Origin: Cypionkella sp.
Lineage (GTDB): Bacteria; Pseudomonadota; Alphaproteobacteria; Rhodobacterales; Rhodobacteraceae
NCBI RefSeq assembly: GCF_028290025.1
Contig: NZ_JAQGKQ010000083.1
Span: 1-64,000, forward strand
Reading direction: 5' to 3'
DNA length: 64,000 bases
The stretch's first letter is position 1, and each line of letters starts with the position of its first letter. Made by a program: the position numbers and the translations under genes. The notes under the pieces were generated by a model. The model ran no database searches, had not been told where the DNA came from, and was given only the letters and a program-made list of their open reading frames with translations. Shown here in pieces: positions 53,070-62,199 of this stretch.

Positions 53070-54646
53070 GGTGTTATCCTGTCTGTGGCGTGGCGGGCTG
53101 TCGCGCGCAGGTCGGCAAGGCCGGACCATGCGGCAGTTAGCCCTTCGCGGGCGGATTTATAGGCGGTGTAGGTTTGGGCGTAGGTGGCGGTCAGCGCCGG
53201 ATCGGGCGCTTCGGGCGTACCCAGCAGGGGCGTCACCCATTCTGCGATGCAGTCATCCATCGAAGGATATGCGCCGATCGCGACGGCCGCCATCATCGCG
53301 GCGGCGGCGGCACCAGCCTCCTCGCGCGTGGATACCCGCACTGGCGCGCCGGTTGCAGCCGACAGCACGCCACGCAGCCCTTTGGAGCGCGCAGCCCCGC
53401 CTGTAAGCCGCAGCTCCAATGGCATAGCGCCCATTGCCGCATAGCAATCGCGCGTTGCCATGCCCAGACCTTCGACCACGGCGCGCAACAAGTCAGCGAA
53501 ACGATGGTTGAAATTCAGGCCAACAAAGCCTGCGCGGGCGTCAGCATTAACGAACGGTCCACGCTCACCCGCCTCCGAAATATAAGGATGATAGAGCAGC
53601 GCGCCGGGCTTGCTGGCCGCCAGCCAGCTTTCGATCAGCGGTACCAAATCCGCGTGTTTGGTGGGTTTGCCGAAGTCCGACATCAGGTCAGCGGCCATCC
53701 GCAGCGCCCAATCAATGTTCAGCGTCGCCGCCATATTGGTCTGCACCTGCGTCACCATCCCCGGCACTGGCAGGCAAATCACGTAGCCAGTGCCCTCGGC
53801 ATTCAGATGTACGCCGTCCACCGGAGTTGCCCGCATATGCACACCCGTCGAGCCAACAGTGGAACACGCAGCCCCCGCGGCACCGGTATGCACGCCCGCG
53901 CCAAGCGCCGTCATCACCATATCAACAAAGCCGAGACTGACCGGGGTGCCCGCCAGCAAGCCGGTTTGCGCGGCGGCTTCGGGCGTCAAAGGATGCGTGA
54001 TTTGGCTGCCGTCGATGATCTGCGGCAGCAGGTTTCGCCGGTGCGAAAGCCCCAAAGCATCAATCACCGCATCTTCATAAAGGCGGGTGCGGAAGTTGCC
54101 GAAAGTGAAGCTGGCCTCGGAGGGATCGGTGGCGCGCACTCCGGTCAGGTTCAGATAAAGCCAATCCTTACAATGCAGTACCACTTCGGCGGCGTTCAGA
54201 AGCTCGGGGTGAAAGCTGTCGATATGCGCCATCTGTGTGCCCTGCTGGCAGGTGTTCAGCCCGGTGCCTGTAGCCTCAAACCGGGCGCGATTGGCGGGAT
54301 TTGCGGCCAAGCGTGCGACGGTCGGCGCGGCGCGGGCGTCAAGCCAAAGCCAAGCGTCACAGATTGGCTTGTTGCCCGCCCCCACCAGCCAAGTGCCATC
54401 GCCTTGCGCGGTGACCGAGATCGCCGTCGTGCGCGCAGCCAAGTTCGGCACCTTTTCCGCCAACCCGCGCAAGGCTGCCGCACAATCAGCCCAAGTCTGC
54501 ACCAGCGATTGCGTGGCCGCACCATCGGCACCGCTGATGTAGACATTCGGTACGGCGTGCGACGCCAGTTGGACGCCGTGCAAATCAAACGCAACCGCCT
54601 TGACCACCGAAGTGCCTGAGTCGATGCCGATCAAAAGCTCTTTCAT
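53066..54646 (-). CDS. eryA: Erythritol kinase EryA (FGGY family)
   Basis: 526 residues of the FGGY kinase family. The N-terminal phosphate-binding GIDSGTSVVKAVAFDL is followed by VTAQGDGTWLVGAGNKP and the C-terminal LRLTGGAARSKGLRGVLSA. The pattern and length fit Brucella/rhizobial EryA, which forms erythritol 4-phosphate. Start ATG 54646 after GGAGG; the ATG at 54670 lacks a site. It heads the eryA-B-C-adh-D operon on the minus strand. Confidence 0.82.
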   Translation of the reverse strand: MKELLIGIDSGTSVVKAVAFDLHGVQLASHAVPNVYISGADGAATQSLVQTWADCAAALRGLAEKVPNLAARTTAISVTAQGDGTWLVGAGNKPICDAWLWLDARAAPTVARLAANPANRARFEATGTGLNTCQQGTQMAHIDSFHPELLNAAEVVLHCKDWLYLNLTGVRATDPSEASFTFGNFRTRLYEDAVIDALGLSHRRNLLPQIIDGSQITHPLTPEAAAQTGLLAGTPVSLGFVDMVMTALGAGVHTGAAGAACSTVGSTGVHMRATPVDGVHLNAEGTGYVICLPVPGMVTQVQTNMAATLNIDWALRMAADLMSDFGKPTKHADLVPLIESWLAASKPGALLYHPYISEAGERGPFVNADARAGFVGLNFNHRFADLLRAVVEGLGMATRDCYAAMGAMPLELRLTGGAARSKGLRGVLSAATGAPVRVSTREEAGAAAAAMMAAVAIGAYPSMDDCIAEWVTPLLGTPEAPDPALTATYAQTYTAYKSAREGLTAAWSGLADLRATARHATDRITP

Positions 54647-54707
54647 CACCCCTCCTTGCGTAGCTTTCATGTCACCACAAAAGCCATAGGCCCTCCGCTG
54701 GCTTCAC

Positions 54708-54730
54708 ATGTTATCGCATAGAGATAACAT
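54708..54730. promoter_or_regulatory. Inverted repeat ATGTTATC-N7-GATAACAT upstream of eryA
   Basis: Perfect 8-bp arms 62 bases before the eryA start codon. A repressor site is likely from position and symmetry. Confidence 0.55.
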
Positions 54731-54883
54731 CCAAACTGAATTATTTTACGGACATCGCAATTTCTTTCAGATAAACTGAAGGCTGTCAATTGGCGTAAGC
54801 GGAGTTGAGCTGCAGCAAGTTGGGATTCGTGGCGAGGTTGGTGTTCCGATGATTTCACGTCGGAGTGAGGCTCGGTCAAAAGC

Positions 54884-54904
54884 TTGATAACCTATGTATA
54901 TCAA
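54884..54904. promoter_or_regulatory. Inverted repeat TTGATA-N9-TATCAA
   Basis: Perfect 6-bp arms (7 bp if C54883 and G54905 are included). The same TTGATA-N9-TATCA pattern recurs at 55096-55116, 212 bases away. Confidence 0.55.
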
Positions 54905-55095
54905 GTGATTGCTTCACATTTGGCTCGGTTTTGTTTCGAAAGCCTCGCCGCATCGCAGCGGTTTTCGCGGCTGCAGAAAATCGGATATGCAAAGATAGCG
55001 GCTCACATTTCGCGACTTTCGGACACGGAGCATGGTGAGAGGCTTACGAAAGACTCGATTGACAGGCTTGGAAAGTTATAACAATATCCGCCGAG

Positions 55096-55116
55096 TTGAT
55101 ACCATAACTCTATCAT
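55096..55116. promoter_or_regulatory. Inverted repeat TTGATA-N9-TATCAT
   Basis: Second copy of the TTGATA-N9-TATCA pattern, nearer the importer operon. Both copies may be bound by the EryD-like regulator. Confidence 0.5.
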
Positions 55117-55332
55117 GGTTAGACACGAGCGAACCAGCTGGGCGGGAGGAAATCGCCTAAGCTTGAGTTTCGGCAGAAGTGGGGGGAAGTCATGCTGAGT
55201 TGGCCGCCGCATTCCGGCTTCGTGCGCGTGAACGGCAGACAAGCCGCGCTGGTTGCGCGGTATTGTGGACCTGCGCTGTACAGCCCATCGTCGTCGAACC
55301 CCAAATTTCTCTCTCTCTGAGGTCACTTCACA

Positions 55333-55974
55333 ATGAGCCAACACTCCGATCTCGCTCCATTGCCCAACCGCCCCAGCCGCACAACTTTGATCACTGCGGC
55401 GATCGTCGTCGCCGTGTTGGCCGCGATTGCGCTGGATACCACGGTGGTCCGCATCGGCTCGGATCAGGACGTGCGTGCGGCGGTGTTTTCGCCTGAGGCG
55501 TTTGGTGCGGAAACCTTTCCAAAAGTGCAGGCCAATGTGACCAGCCGCGCGGTGGATGCGGTCGAATTGGCAACGGCGATTGCGGCTGATCCTAAGGCTG
55601 CGGAGGCGAAATATTCCGTTGGGGGCGTCTATCCGGTGAAGCTTGAAGGCGTGGTGGGCGAAGGCAAATCCGGGCTTTACTTCGTTGATATTGCAGGGAT
55701 TCCTGCGCCTTTGCGGTTGCGTGTGCAGACCGGCCCCGCGATCAATGGCACCGAGTTGCGCGACGCTACAGGCGAGATCAGTTTCAGCCAATTCACCAAC
55801 CAGATCGAGTATCAGGATGCCGGATCGGCGTTGAATAAAGAGATGAAAAAGCTGGTACTGGACGGCATTGATAATGCGGCTTTGACCGGCAAAACCATCG
55901 CTGTGGTTGGTGCGTTCAAACTGGTTAATCCGAAAAGCTGGATGATCACCCCGGTGTCGTTGGAGGTGAAATGA
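55333..55974 (+). CDS. DUF2291 periplasmic protein of the EryEFG importer operon
   Basis: 213 residues. A single N-terminal membrane anchor (about residues 18-36, TLITAAIVVAVLAAIALD) is followed by a periplasmic beta-rich domain of the DUF2291 family, which is repeatedly found beside erythritol-type CUT2 importers. No lipobox cysteine is visible here, so it is more likely anchored by its helix. Its stop overlaps the ATPase gene by ATGA. Role in transport unknown. Confidence 0.8.
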   Translation: MSQHSDLAPLPNRPSRTTLITAAIVVAVLAAIALDTTVVRIGSDQDVRAAVFSPEAFGAETFPKVQANVTSRAVDAVELATAIAADPKAAEAKYSVGGVYPVKLEGVVGEGKSGLYFVDIAGIPAPLRLRVQTGPAINGTELRDATGEISFSQFTNQIEYQDAGSALNKEMKKLVLDGIDNAALTGKTIAVVGAFKLVNPKSWMITPVSLEVK

Positions 55975-57503
55975 GCCTTGATGCCCCCCACGGCGAGGCG
56001 GTGCTGTCAGCGCGCAATATCGCCAAGGCTTACGGCAATATCAACGCGCTGAAAGGCGTGAATTTCGACATCCATCGCGGTCAGGTGACGACGCTTTTCG
56101 GCGAAAACGGCGCGGGTAAATCGACGCTGATGAAGATCTTGTCGGGCGTGGTGAAGCCGACTTCCGGGCAGATCGTGCTGGACGGCTCGCCTGTGACATT
56201 CGCCAATTCCACCGATGCGCGCAATCGGGGGATTTCCATTATCCACCAAGAGCTTAGCCTTGCAACCAATATGAACGTCCGCGACAATATCTTCATGGGC
56301 CGTGAGATTATGGGCCGCTCTGGCGTCGATTATGCCGAGGAAGAACGCCAAACCCGGGCTTTGATGGCCGAGCTTGAGGAAGATATTGACCCGCTGACGC
56401 CGGTTGAAGAACTCCGCCTTGGCCAGCAGCAAATCGTTGAAATCGCTCGGGCTTTGTCGGTTAACTCCCGCATTTTGATCATGGATGAGCCGACCTCCGC
56501 GCTGTCAGCCACCGAGGTTGAGGTTTTGTTCAAGGTTATCCGCGATTTGACGGCGCGGGGGGTGTCGATTGTCTATATCTCGCACCATCTTGAGGAAGCT
56601 TTGCAGATCACCCATCACGCGGTGGTTTTGCGCGATGGCGCGATGACGGCCTCGGCTGAACGCGCGCAGATTGATCTCGAATGGATCGTGCGCAACATGG
56701 TGGGTGAGAACTTTGACCTCGGCTCGCCGCCGAACGGTTATGCGATGGGCGACACAGCTTTGAGCATTGAAAACCTGTCGGTGCCGGATGCGGCGGGTGT
56801 GGGTTTCTCGGTGGTTGATCGGCTTTCCCTATCAGTGAAGGCTGGGGAAATTGTTTGTATATATGGGCTTATGGGCGCGGGTCGCACCGAGTTGCTAGAA
56901 TGTGTCGCGGGCCGGCTGACGCCTTCGGGTGGCCGGGTGATGTTGCAGGGGCGCGATATATCGGGCCTGACCATCGCGCAACGCATCGCTAAGGGATTGG
57001 TTTTGGTGCCGGAAGATCGTCAACGCGACGGTCTTGTGCAGACCATGTCGGTCGGCCAAAACCTGTCGCTGGCGAGCATTGGCGCGTTTACCAAGGGGCT
57101 GTTTACCTCGCGCCGCGCCGAGCAAGCCGTGATCAGCGATGCCATTCGCAAGGTGACGGTGAAGACGGATGCCAGCGGCGCAGCGCCGATTGGGTCGCTG
57201 TCGGGCGGCAATCAGCAAAAAGTGGTTATCGGCAAGATGCTCGCGACAAATCCGAAGGTTATCGTGCTCGATGAACCCTCGCGCGGTATCGACATTGGCG
57301 CCAAAGCGGAGGTGTTTCGGCTGCTGGCTGAGGGTGCGAAACAGGGCCTTGCGGTGATCTATTCGACCTCTGAAGTCGGCGAATGTCTGTCGATTGCGCA
57401 CCGCATTATCGTCATGCACCGGGGCCGGATTTCGGCCGAGTTTGACCATACAGTTAGTAAAGAAAAGATCATGGCCGCCTCTGGCGAAGCCGTGGTTCAC
57501 TAG
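55971..57503 (+). CDS. eryE: Sugar alcohol ABC transporter ATPase EryE-like
   Basis: 510 residues with two ABC domains. The first contains Walker [10 protein letters not shown] (44-52), LRLGQQQIVEIARAL and LIMDEPTSALS. The second has [15 protein letters not shown] and IVLDEPSRGID with the usual degenerate P-loop (GLMGAGRTE). It powers the importer encoded by the next two genes. Placement next to eryABCD suggests erythritol as substrate; other tetritols or pentitols are possible. Confidence 0.87.
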   Translation: MSLDAPHGEAVLSARNIAKAYGNINALKGVNFDIHRGQVTTLFGENGAGKSTLMKILSGVVKPTSGQIVLDGSPVTFANSTDARNRGISIIHQELSLATNMNVRDNIFMGREIMGRSGVDYAEEERQTRALMAELEEDIDPLTPVEELRLGQQQIVEIARALSVNSRILIMDEPTSALSATEVEVLFKVIRDLTARGVSIVYISHHLEEALQITHHAVVLRDGAMTASAERAQIDLEWIVRNMVGENFDLGSPPNGYAMGDTALSIENLSVPDAAGVGFSVVDRLSLSVKAGEIVCIYGLMGAGRTELLECVAGRLTPSGGRVMLQGRDISGLTIAQRIAKGLVLVPEDRQRDGLVQTMSVGQNLSLASIGAFTKGLFTSRRAEQAVISDAIRKVTVKTDASGAAPIGSLSGGNQQKVVIGKMLATNPKVIVLDEPSRGIDIGAKAEVFRLLAEGAKQGLAVIYSTSEVGECLSIAHRIIVMHRGRISAEFDHTVSKEKIMAASGEAVVH

Positions 57504-57512
57504 GAGCATCCG

Positions 57513-58562
57513 ATGTCGTCTACCCCAAAACCTCTGGCGAAACAAGGGTTTGACCCGATTGCTCTGCTGCTTGAAGGCCGCGCCTTCTTTGCGCTGATCG
57601 CGATTATCGTGGTATTCTCGCTGCTGTCTCCACACTACTTTTCGCTGGCGAATTTCCTGATTATGGCGAGCCATGTGGCGATTTATGGCATCCTTGCCAT
57701 CGGTATGCTGCTGGTGATCCTGAACGGTGGTATTGATCTTTCGGTGGGTTCTACGCTTGGGCTTGCGGGCTGCGTCGCGGGATTTTTAATGCAAGGCGTG
57801 CAGGTCGATAGCTTTGGCGTTATCCTGTATCCGCCGGTTTGGGCGGTCGCTGTGCTGACTTGCGTTTTGGGGGCGTTTGTCGGTTTGGTTAACGGCGTGC
57901 TGGTGGCGTGGTTCAAGGTGCCCGCCTTTGTGGCCTCGCTCGGCGTGCTATACGTGGCGCGCGGCGTGGCGCTTTTGATGACCAACGGGCTGACTTTCAA
58001 CAATCTTGGCGGCAAACCCGAGCTTGGCAATCAGGGTTTCAACTGGCTGGGCTTCAACCGCCTCGGCTTTACCCGCGAATGGAGCGTTCCCATCGGTGTC
58101 GTCGTGTTGGCGACGCTGGCGATCCTCGCCGGGTTAATGCTGTCGCGCACGGCTTTTGGCCGTTGGCTTTATGCCTCAGGCGGCAACGAGCGCGCGGCAG
58201 AGCTCTCCGGCGTTCCGGTCAAGCGGGTGCAGATCACGGTTTATGTGCTGTCCGGCATCTGCGCGGCGATCGCGGGCCTCGTGCTGTCATCGCAGTTAAC
58301 CAGTGCTGGCCCGACCGCGGGCACCACTTACGAATTAACCGCGATTGCCGCCGTGGTGATCGGCGGTGCGGCACTTACCGGCGGGCGCGGCACCATTCGC
58401 GGCACCATGCTCGGCGCATTCGTGATCGGTTTTCTGTCGGACGGCCTCGTCATTATCGGCGTGTCGTCTTACTGGCAAACCGTGTTTACGGGTGCGGTGA
58501 TCGTGCTCGCCGTGCTGTTGAACTCCATCCAATATAAACCGAAGGCCAAGGCAAAGGTCTGA
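57513..58562 (+). CDS. eryF: Sugar alcohol ABC transporter permease EryF-like
   Basis: 349-residue CUT2 permease with about ten hydrophobic helices. LNGGIDLSVGSTLGLAG and the coupling stretch YASGGNERAAELSGVPV are diagnostic. It begins 9 bases after the ATPase gene, and 92 bases separate it from the binding-protein gene. Confidence 0.87.
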   Translation: MSSTPKPLAKQGFDPIALLLEGRAFFALIAIIVVFSLLSPHYFSLANFLIMASHVAIYGILAIGMLLVILNGGIDLSVGSTLGLAGCVAGFLMQGVQVDSFGVILYPPVWAVAVLTCVLGAFVGLVNGVLVAWFKVPAFVASLGVLYVARGVALLMTNGLTFNNLGGKPELGNQGFNWLGFNRLGFTREWSVPIGVVVLATLAILAGLMLSRTAFGRWLYASGGNERAAELSGVPVKRVQITVYVLSGICAAIAGLVLSSQLTSAGPTAGTTYELTAIAAVVIGGAALTGGRGTIRGTMLGAFVIGFLSDGLVIIGVSSYWQTVFTGAVIVLAVLLNSIQYKPKAKAKV

Positions 58563-58654
58563 GATTTAAAGAGCTTCGCCGAGGCGGTGCGCCGCTTCGG
58601 AAAGACCGCCACCACAATGGCAAGACTGCTTTTTACAACCAAGGGAGAGAGACT

Positions 58655-59602
58655 ATGTTCACAATGACCAAGCGCGCGCTGCTCGCTGCAGTGGCGATTA
58701 ACGCCCTGCTCGCAGGCGCTTCTTTCGCAGATGGCCTTATCACCATTATCGTTAACGACCCGGCGAACCCTTACTGGAAAACCGAGGGTGACGTGGCGGC
58801 TGCTACCGCTGAAAGCCTCGGCTACACCGCCGCCGTGTCGGCGCATAAGGGCGACACCAATGCGGAATCGACGATGATCGACACCGCGATCACCAACAAA
58901 TCCGTCGCGATTATCCTTGATCCGGCGAATGCTGACGGCTCGGTTGGCGCTGTGCAAAAGGCTGTTGACGCTGGTATTCCGGTGTTTTTGGTTAACGCTG
59001 AGATCAACAAAGAAGGTCTGGCTAAAGCGCAGCTCGTGTCCAACAACGCGCAAGGTGCGGCTATGGGCGCGCAACAATGGGTGGCCTCTGTGGGCGAGAC
59101 CGGCAAATACGCCGAACTCTTCGGCAACCCGGCTGATAACAATGCGGCAACGCGCTCGAACGGCTATGAGACCGTGCTGACCCAATATCCTGATCTGGTG
59201 AAAGCCGCCCAAGAAGTTGCCGATTGGGATCGCACCAAGGGCCACGACAAAATGCAGTCGATCCTGCAAGCCAACCCCGACATTATCGGCGTGATCGCTG
59301 GCAATGACGAGATGGCTTTGGGCGCGATTGCGGCTTTGAAAGAAGCGGGCAAGCTCGAGGGCGTGAAAGTCGGCGGTTTTGACGGCTCGCCAGACGCTGT
59401 AGCCGCGATTACTGCCGGCGAAATGCAATACACCGTGTTGCAGCCAGTTGCTGTGTTCTCGGCCGAGGCTGTGAAGCAAGCCGACAGCTTTATCAAGACC
59501 GGCGCTACTGGTGCCGCGACTGAAAAGCAGCTGTTCGATTGCCTGCTGATCACCAAAGACAACGTCGCCAACTACACCGGCCCGTTCACTCTGTCGCAAT
59601 AA
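58655..59602 (+). CDS. eryG: Sugar alcohol-binding periplasmic protein EryG-like
   Basis: 315 residues. An N-terminal signal peptide (KRALLAAVAINALLAGASFA) is followed by a periplasmic binding protein type 1 domain related to ribose-binding proteins (IIVNDPANPYWKTEGDVAAA, NADGSVGAVQKAVDAGIPVF, GNDEMALGAIAALK). The ribosome site is GGGAGAGAG. It delivers the polyol to EryF/EryE. A terminator-like hairpin follows. Confidence 0.87.
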   Translation: MFTMTKRALLAAVAINALLAGASFADGLITIIVNDPANPYWKTEGDVAAATAESLGYTAAVSAHKGDTNAESTMIDTAITNKSVAIILDPANADGSVGAVQKAVDAGIPVFLVNAEINKEGLAKAQLVSNNAQGAAMGAQQWVASVGETGKYAELFGNPADNNAATRSNGYETVLTQYPDLVKAAQEVADWDRTKGHDKMQSILQANPDIIGVIAGNDEMALGAIAALKEAGKLEGVKVGGFDGSPDAVAAITAGEMQYTVLQPVAVFSAEAVKQADSFIKTGATGAATEKQLFDCLLITKDNVANYTGPFTLSQ

Positions 59603-59612
59603 TCTGAACTTG

Positions 59613-59645
59613 GGGGGGCGCTGGCAACGGCGCTCCCCAGCTTTT
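59613..59645 (+). terminator. Terminator after eryG
   Basis: 9-bp stem GGGGGGCGC (59613-59621) / GCGCTCCCC (59630-59638), with one G-T wobble, then AGCTTTT. It may be partial, as the next gene follows at once. Confidence 0.7.
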
Positions 59646-59670
59646 CGGCGCATGATAAAGGGGGGCGAGA

Positions 59671-60534
59671 ATGACCGATATGCGACCGCCCACTGGCCCT
59701 ACGCCTGCGCAGCTGCCGTCTGATAGTCGCCACGCCCGCCAAATCGCCCGCCGCCAGTTGATTACCGAGGCCGTGATGGCCGAAGGTTCGATGCGGATTG
59801 AAGATCTGACCGACCGCTTCGGCATCTCACTGATGACCGCCCACCGCGACCTTGATGAACTGGTCGCGCGTGGATTATTGCGTAAAGCCCGCGGAATTGT
59901 GTCAGCCGCGCCCACCAGCCTGATTGAAGCCTCTGACCTCTATCGTTTCTCGCGCCAATCTACTGAGAAGAAAGCCATCGCCGCCGCTGCAATGCAGTTT
60001 GTCGAACCCGGTCAGGCGATATTCTTCGACGATTCCACCACCGTCTTGCAGATGGCACCGCACCTACCCGCCAAGGTGCCGCTGACCGCGATCACCAATT
60101 CGCTGATCCTGATGAATGAGCTGAACGGCATCCGCGACCTTACCCTGCTGGGTCTGGGCGGGCAGTTTCACAACTGGTGCAACGCCTTCATGGGGAGGAT
60201 GACCACAAGCGAAATCAAACGCTTGCGGGCAGACACGCTGTTTTTGTCGATGTCGGCAATCACCGATGATATCGTGTTCCACCAATCGCCCGACATGGTG
60301 GAAACCAAACGCGCGATGTTTGATAGCGCCTCAAAACGCATCCTGCTGGCCGATCACACCAAGTTTGAGCGTCGTGCTTTGCACGCCTTTGCCGACCTGA
60401 CCGAATTTGACGTGGTGATCGTTGACCAAGCCACCAACCCGGCCCATATCACTCGGATGCGCGCCAAAGGTATCAACGTGATTATCGCGACTGAGGCCGT
60501 TTCGCGTGTCGCGGACGTCGCCGAAGAGGAATAA
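59671..60534 (+). CDS. DeoR-family regulator (second)
   Basis: 287 residues. After a 25-residue extension comes a DeoR helix-turn-helix (IEDLTDRFGISLMTAHRDL) and the sugar-phosphate sensor domain (FFDDSTTVLQMAPHLP, TNSLILMNEL). It stands between the importer and a kinase-dehydrogenase pair, all on the plus strand, so it probably controls one or both. AAAGGGGGGCGAG precedes the ATG. It is distinct from the DeoR protein at 46817. Confidence 0.83.
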   Translation: MTDMRPPTGPTPAQLPSDSRHARQIARRQLITEAVMAEGSMRIEDLTDRFGISLMTAHRDLDELVARGLLRKARGIVSAAPTSLIEASDLYRFSRQSTEKKAIAAAAMQFVEPGQAIFFDDSTTVLQMAPHLPAKVPLTAITNSLILMNELNGIRDLTLLGLGGQFHNWCNAFMGRMTTSEIKRLRADTLFLSMSAITDDIVFHQSPDMVETKRAMFDSASKRILLADHTKFERRALHAFADLTEFDVVIVDQATNPAHITRMRAKGINVIIATEAVSRVADVAEEE

Positions 60535-60621
60535 TCGCAACGCCCGTTGTTGTTGCAACCCCATCATGCCATGTCGAGTTATAGACTCGCGAAAGCCCGC
60601 CCAGACGCGTTAGGAAAGCAA

Positions 60622-62130
60622 ATGACCAGCATCTTGGGCATCGACAACGGCCTAACCGTGACCAAAGCGGTGATATTCGACGTCTCGGGCCAGCAAATCG
60701 CAGTTGCGCGCCGCCGTGTGCCGCAACTGCTGCCCGAACCGCACCATGTCGAGCGCGATATGGAGGGACTGTGGCGCGCCACCGCCGAGGCTATTGCCGA
60801 AGCCATCCAGCTTTCTGGCCGTCCCGCGTCGGATATTGTCGCAGTCGCGGCCACCGCGCATGGCGACGGTTTGTATCTGCTCGACCACGAAAATCGCCCG
60901 CTTGGCAACGGCATCCTGTCGCTTGATGGCCGGGCGGGAGCGATCTGCGCCGCATGCGCCGACCGCGCCGATGCTGCGTTGAAACTGACGGGCCAGATCC
61001 CGCCCGCCTGCTCTCCTGCGGCTTTGCTCGCTTGGGTGCGTGACAATGAGCCTGATCGTTTCGCCCAGATCGGCACAATTCTCGCCTGCAAAGACTGGCT
61101 GCGGTTCTGTCTGACGGGCAGTCTTGGCACCGACCGCACCGAAGCCTCAACCGCCTTCACCGATGTACAAACCCAAGACTACACCCTTGATGCGCTTCAA
61201 CTTTTCGACCTGGAGAACATCGCGCACGCCCTGCCCGACATCGCGGGTTCCGCCGAAATCATCGGCCATATCACCGCCGGGGCTGCTGGGCTCACAGGTC
61301 TTGTCGAGGGCACTCCGGTTGCCGCTGGTCTGCATGATGTGACCGCCTCGGCCTTGGGTATTGGCGGCCATAAGACGGGCGTGGTCGCCATCGTCGCAGG
61401 CACCTATTCGATCAATGAGGTGGTGTCCGACGCCCCAAACACCGATCCGCATTGGCTTTGCCGCAATGCGATCCTGCCGGGCCAGTGGAACAACATGGCG
61501 CTCTCACCCGCCTCTGCCGCCAATTACGACTGGTTTATTGAGACGCTTTGTCAGGCGGAACTAGCCGCCGCAACCGCCTCGGGTCAGTCGATCCACGCGG
61601 CCCTCGCGATAGAAATCAACGCCGCGCTGCTAAAGCCTACCTCGTTGATCTTCCACCCCTATCTCTTTGGCTCGCCTTACGGCCCGCAAGCCAGCGCCAG
61701 CTTTATCGGTCTGCGCGGCTGGCATAATCGCGGCGATATGCTGCGCGCTGTGCTGGAAGGCATCGTGTTCAATCATCGCACTCATGTCGATGCTTTGCGC
61801 GCAGGTTTCCCAGTGCAAGAGGCTCGTTTGACCGGCGGCGTCGCCCGCAATCCCGCCTTCGCGCAGATGTTCGCCGATATTCTGGGGATGACCGTTACCA
61901 CCAGCCAGACCGAGGAAGCCGCCGCTTGGGGTGCGGCGTTATGCGCCGGAGCAGCGGTTGGGCTATACGCATCGCCCCTCGCCGACCCTCGCGATATGGC
62001 GCTTTTGGGTCAGACATATACCCCAGACCCTGCCCGCTCCGCAGCCTATGAAAAACGCTTTCAACTTTACAATAAAATCACCCAAGCCCTCGCCCCGCTC
62101 TGGCCCGAAATCGAAGCTTTGGTGCCATGA
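60622..62130 (+). CDS. FGGY-family carbohydrate kinase (pentitol/ketose type)
   Basis: 502 residues. GIDNGLTVTKAVIFDVSG and VAATAHGDGLYLLDHENRPLG are FGGY N-terminal motifs, and ARLTGGVARNPAFAQMFADI is the C-terminal one. It resembles the xylulose/lyxulose/glycerol kinase branch more than EryA. The ATG at 60622 follows AGGAAAG. Pairing with the downstream FAD polyol-phosphate dehydrogenase suggests phosphorylation of a sugar alcohol or ketose imported by the preceding ABC system. Confidence 0.82.
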   Translation: MTSILGIDNGLTVTKAVIFDVSGQQIAVARRRVPQLLPEPHHVERDMEGLWRATAEAIAEAIQLSGRPASDIVAVAATAHGDGLYLLDHENRPLGNGILSLDGRAGAICAACADRADAALKLTGQIPPACSPAALLAWVRDNEPDRFAQIGTILACKDWLRFCLTGSLGTDRTEASTAFTDVQTQDYTLDALQLFDLENIAHALPDIAGSAEIIGHITAGAAGLTGLVEGTPVAAGLHDVTASALGIGGHKTGVVAIVAGTYSINEVVSDAPNTDPHWLCRNAILPGQWNNMALSPASAANYDWFIETLCQAELAAATASGQSIHAALAIEINAALLKPTSLIFHPYLFGSPYGPQASASFIGLRGWHNRGDMLRAVLEGIVFNHRTHVDALRAGFPVQEARLTGGVARNPAFAQMFADILGMTVTTSQTEEAAAWGAALCAGAAVGLYASPLADPRDMALLGQTYTPDPARSAAYEKRFQLYNKITQALAPLWPEIEALVP

Positions 62131-62199
62131 TGACACGCAAAGCGAGAAACCCGCTGAAAGCCGCAGGTGTGCGAGCGCAACTGATCGAACGGATACCCT

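Larger units (their letters stand above)
54647..55332. promoter_or_regulatory. 686-bp divergent intergenic region between ery operons
   Basis: No convincing gene; the short open frames lack ribosome sites. The DNA is AT-richer than its surroundings and holds promoters for two divergent operons. It contains the inverted repeats listed separately at 54708-54730, 54884-54904 and 55096-55116. The remainder shows no structure I can name. Confidence 0.7.

Noticed and set aside
53174-54619. 481-codon plus-strand frame opposite eryA
   Set aside because: Antisense shadow of a clear FGGY kinase, Arg/Gln/His-rich with no start signal.
54667-55081. Short open frames in the ery intergenic region
   Set aside because: No ribosome sites or protein-like composition; they overlap the likely operators.
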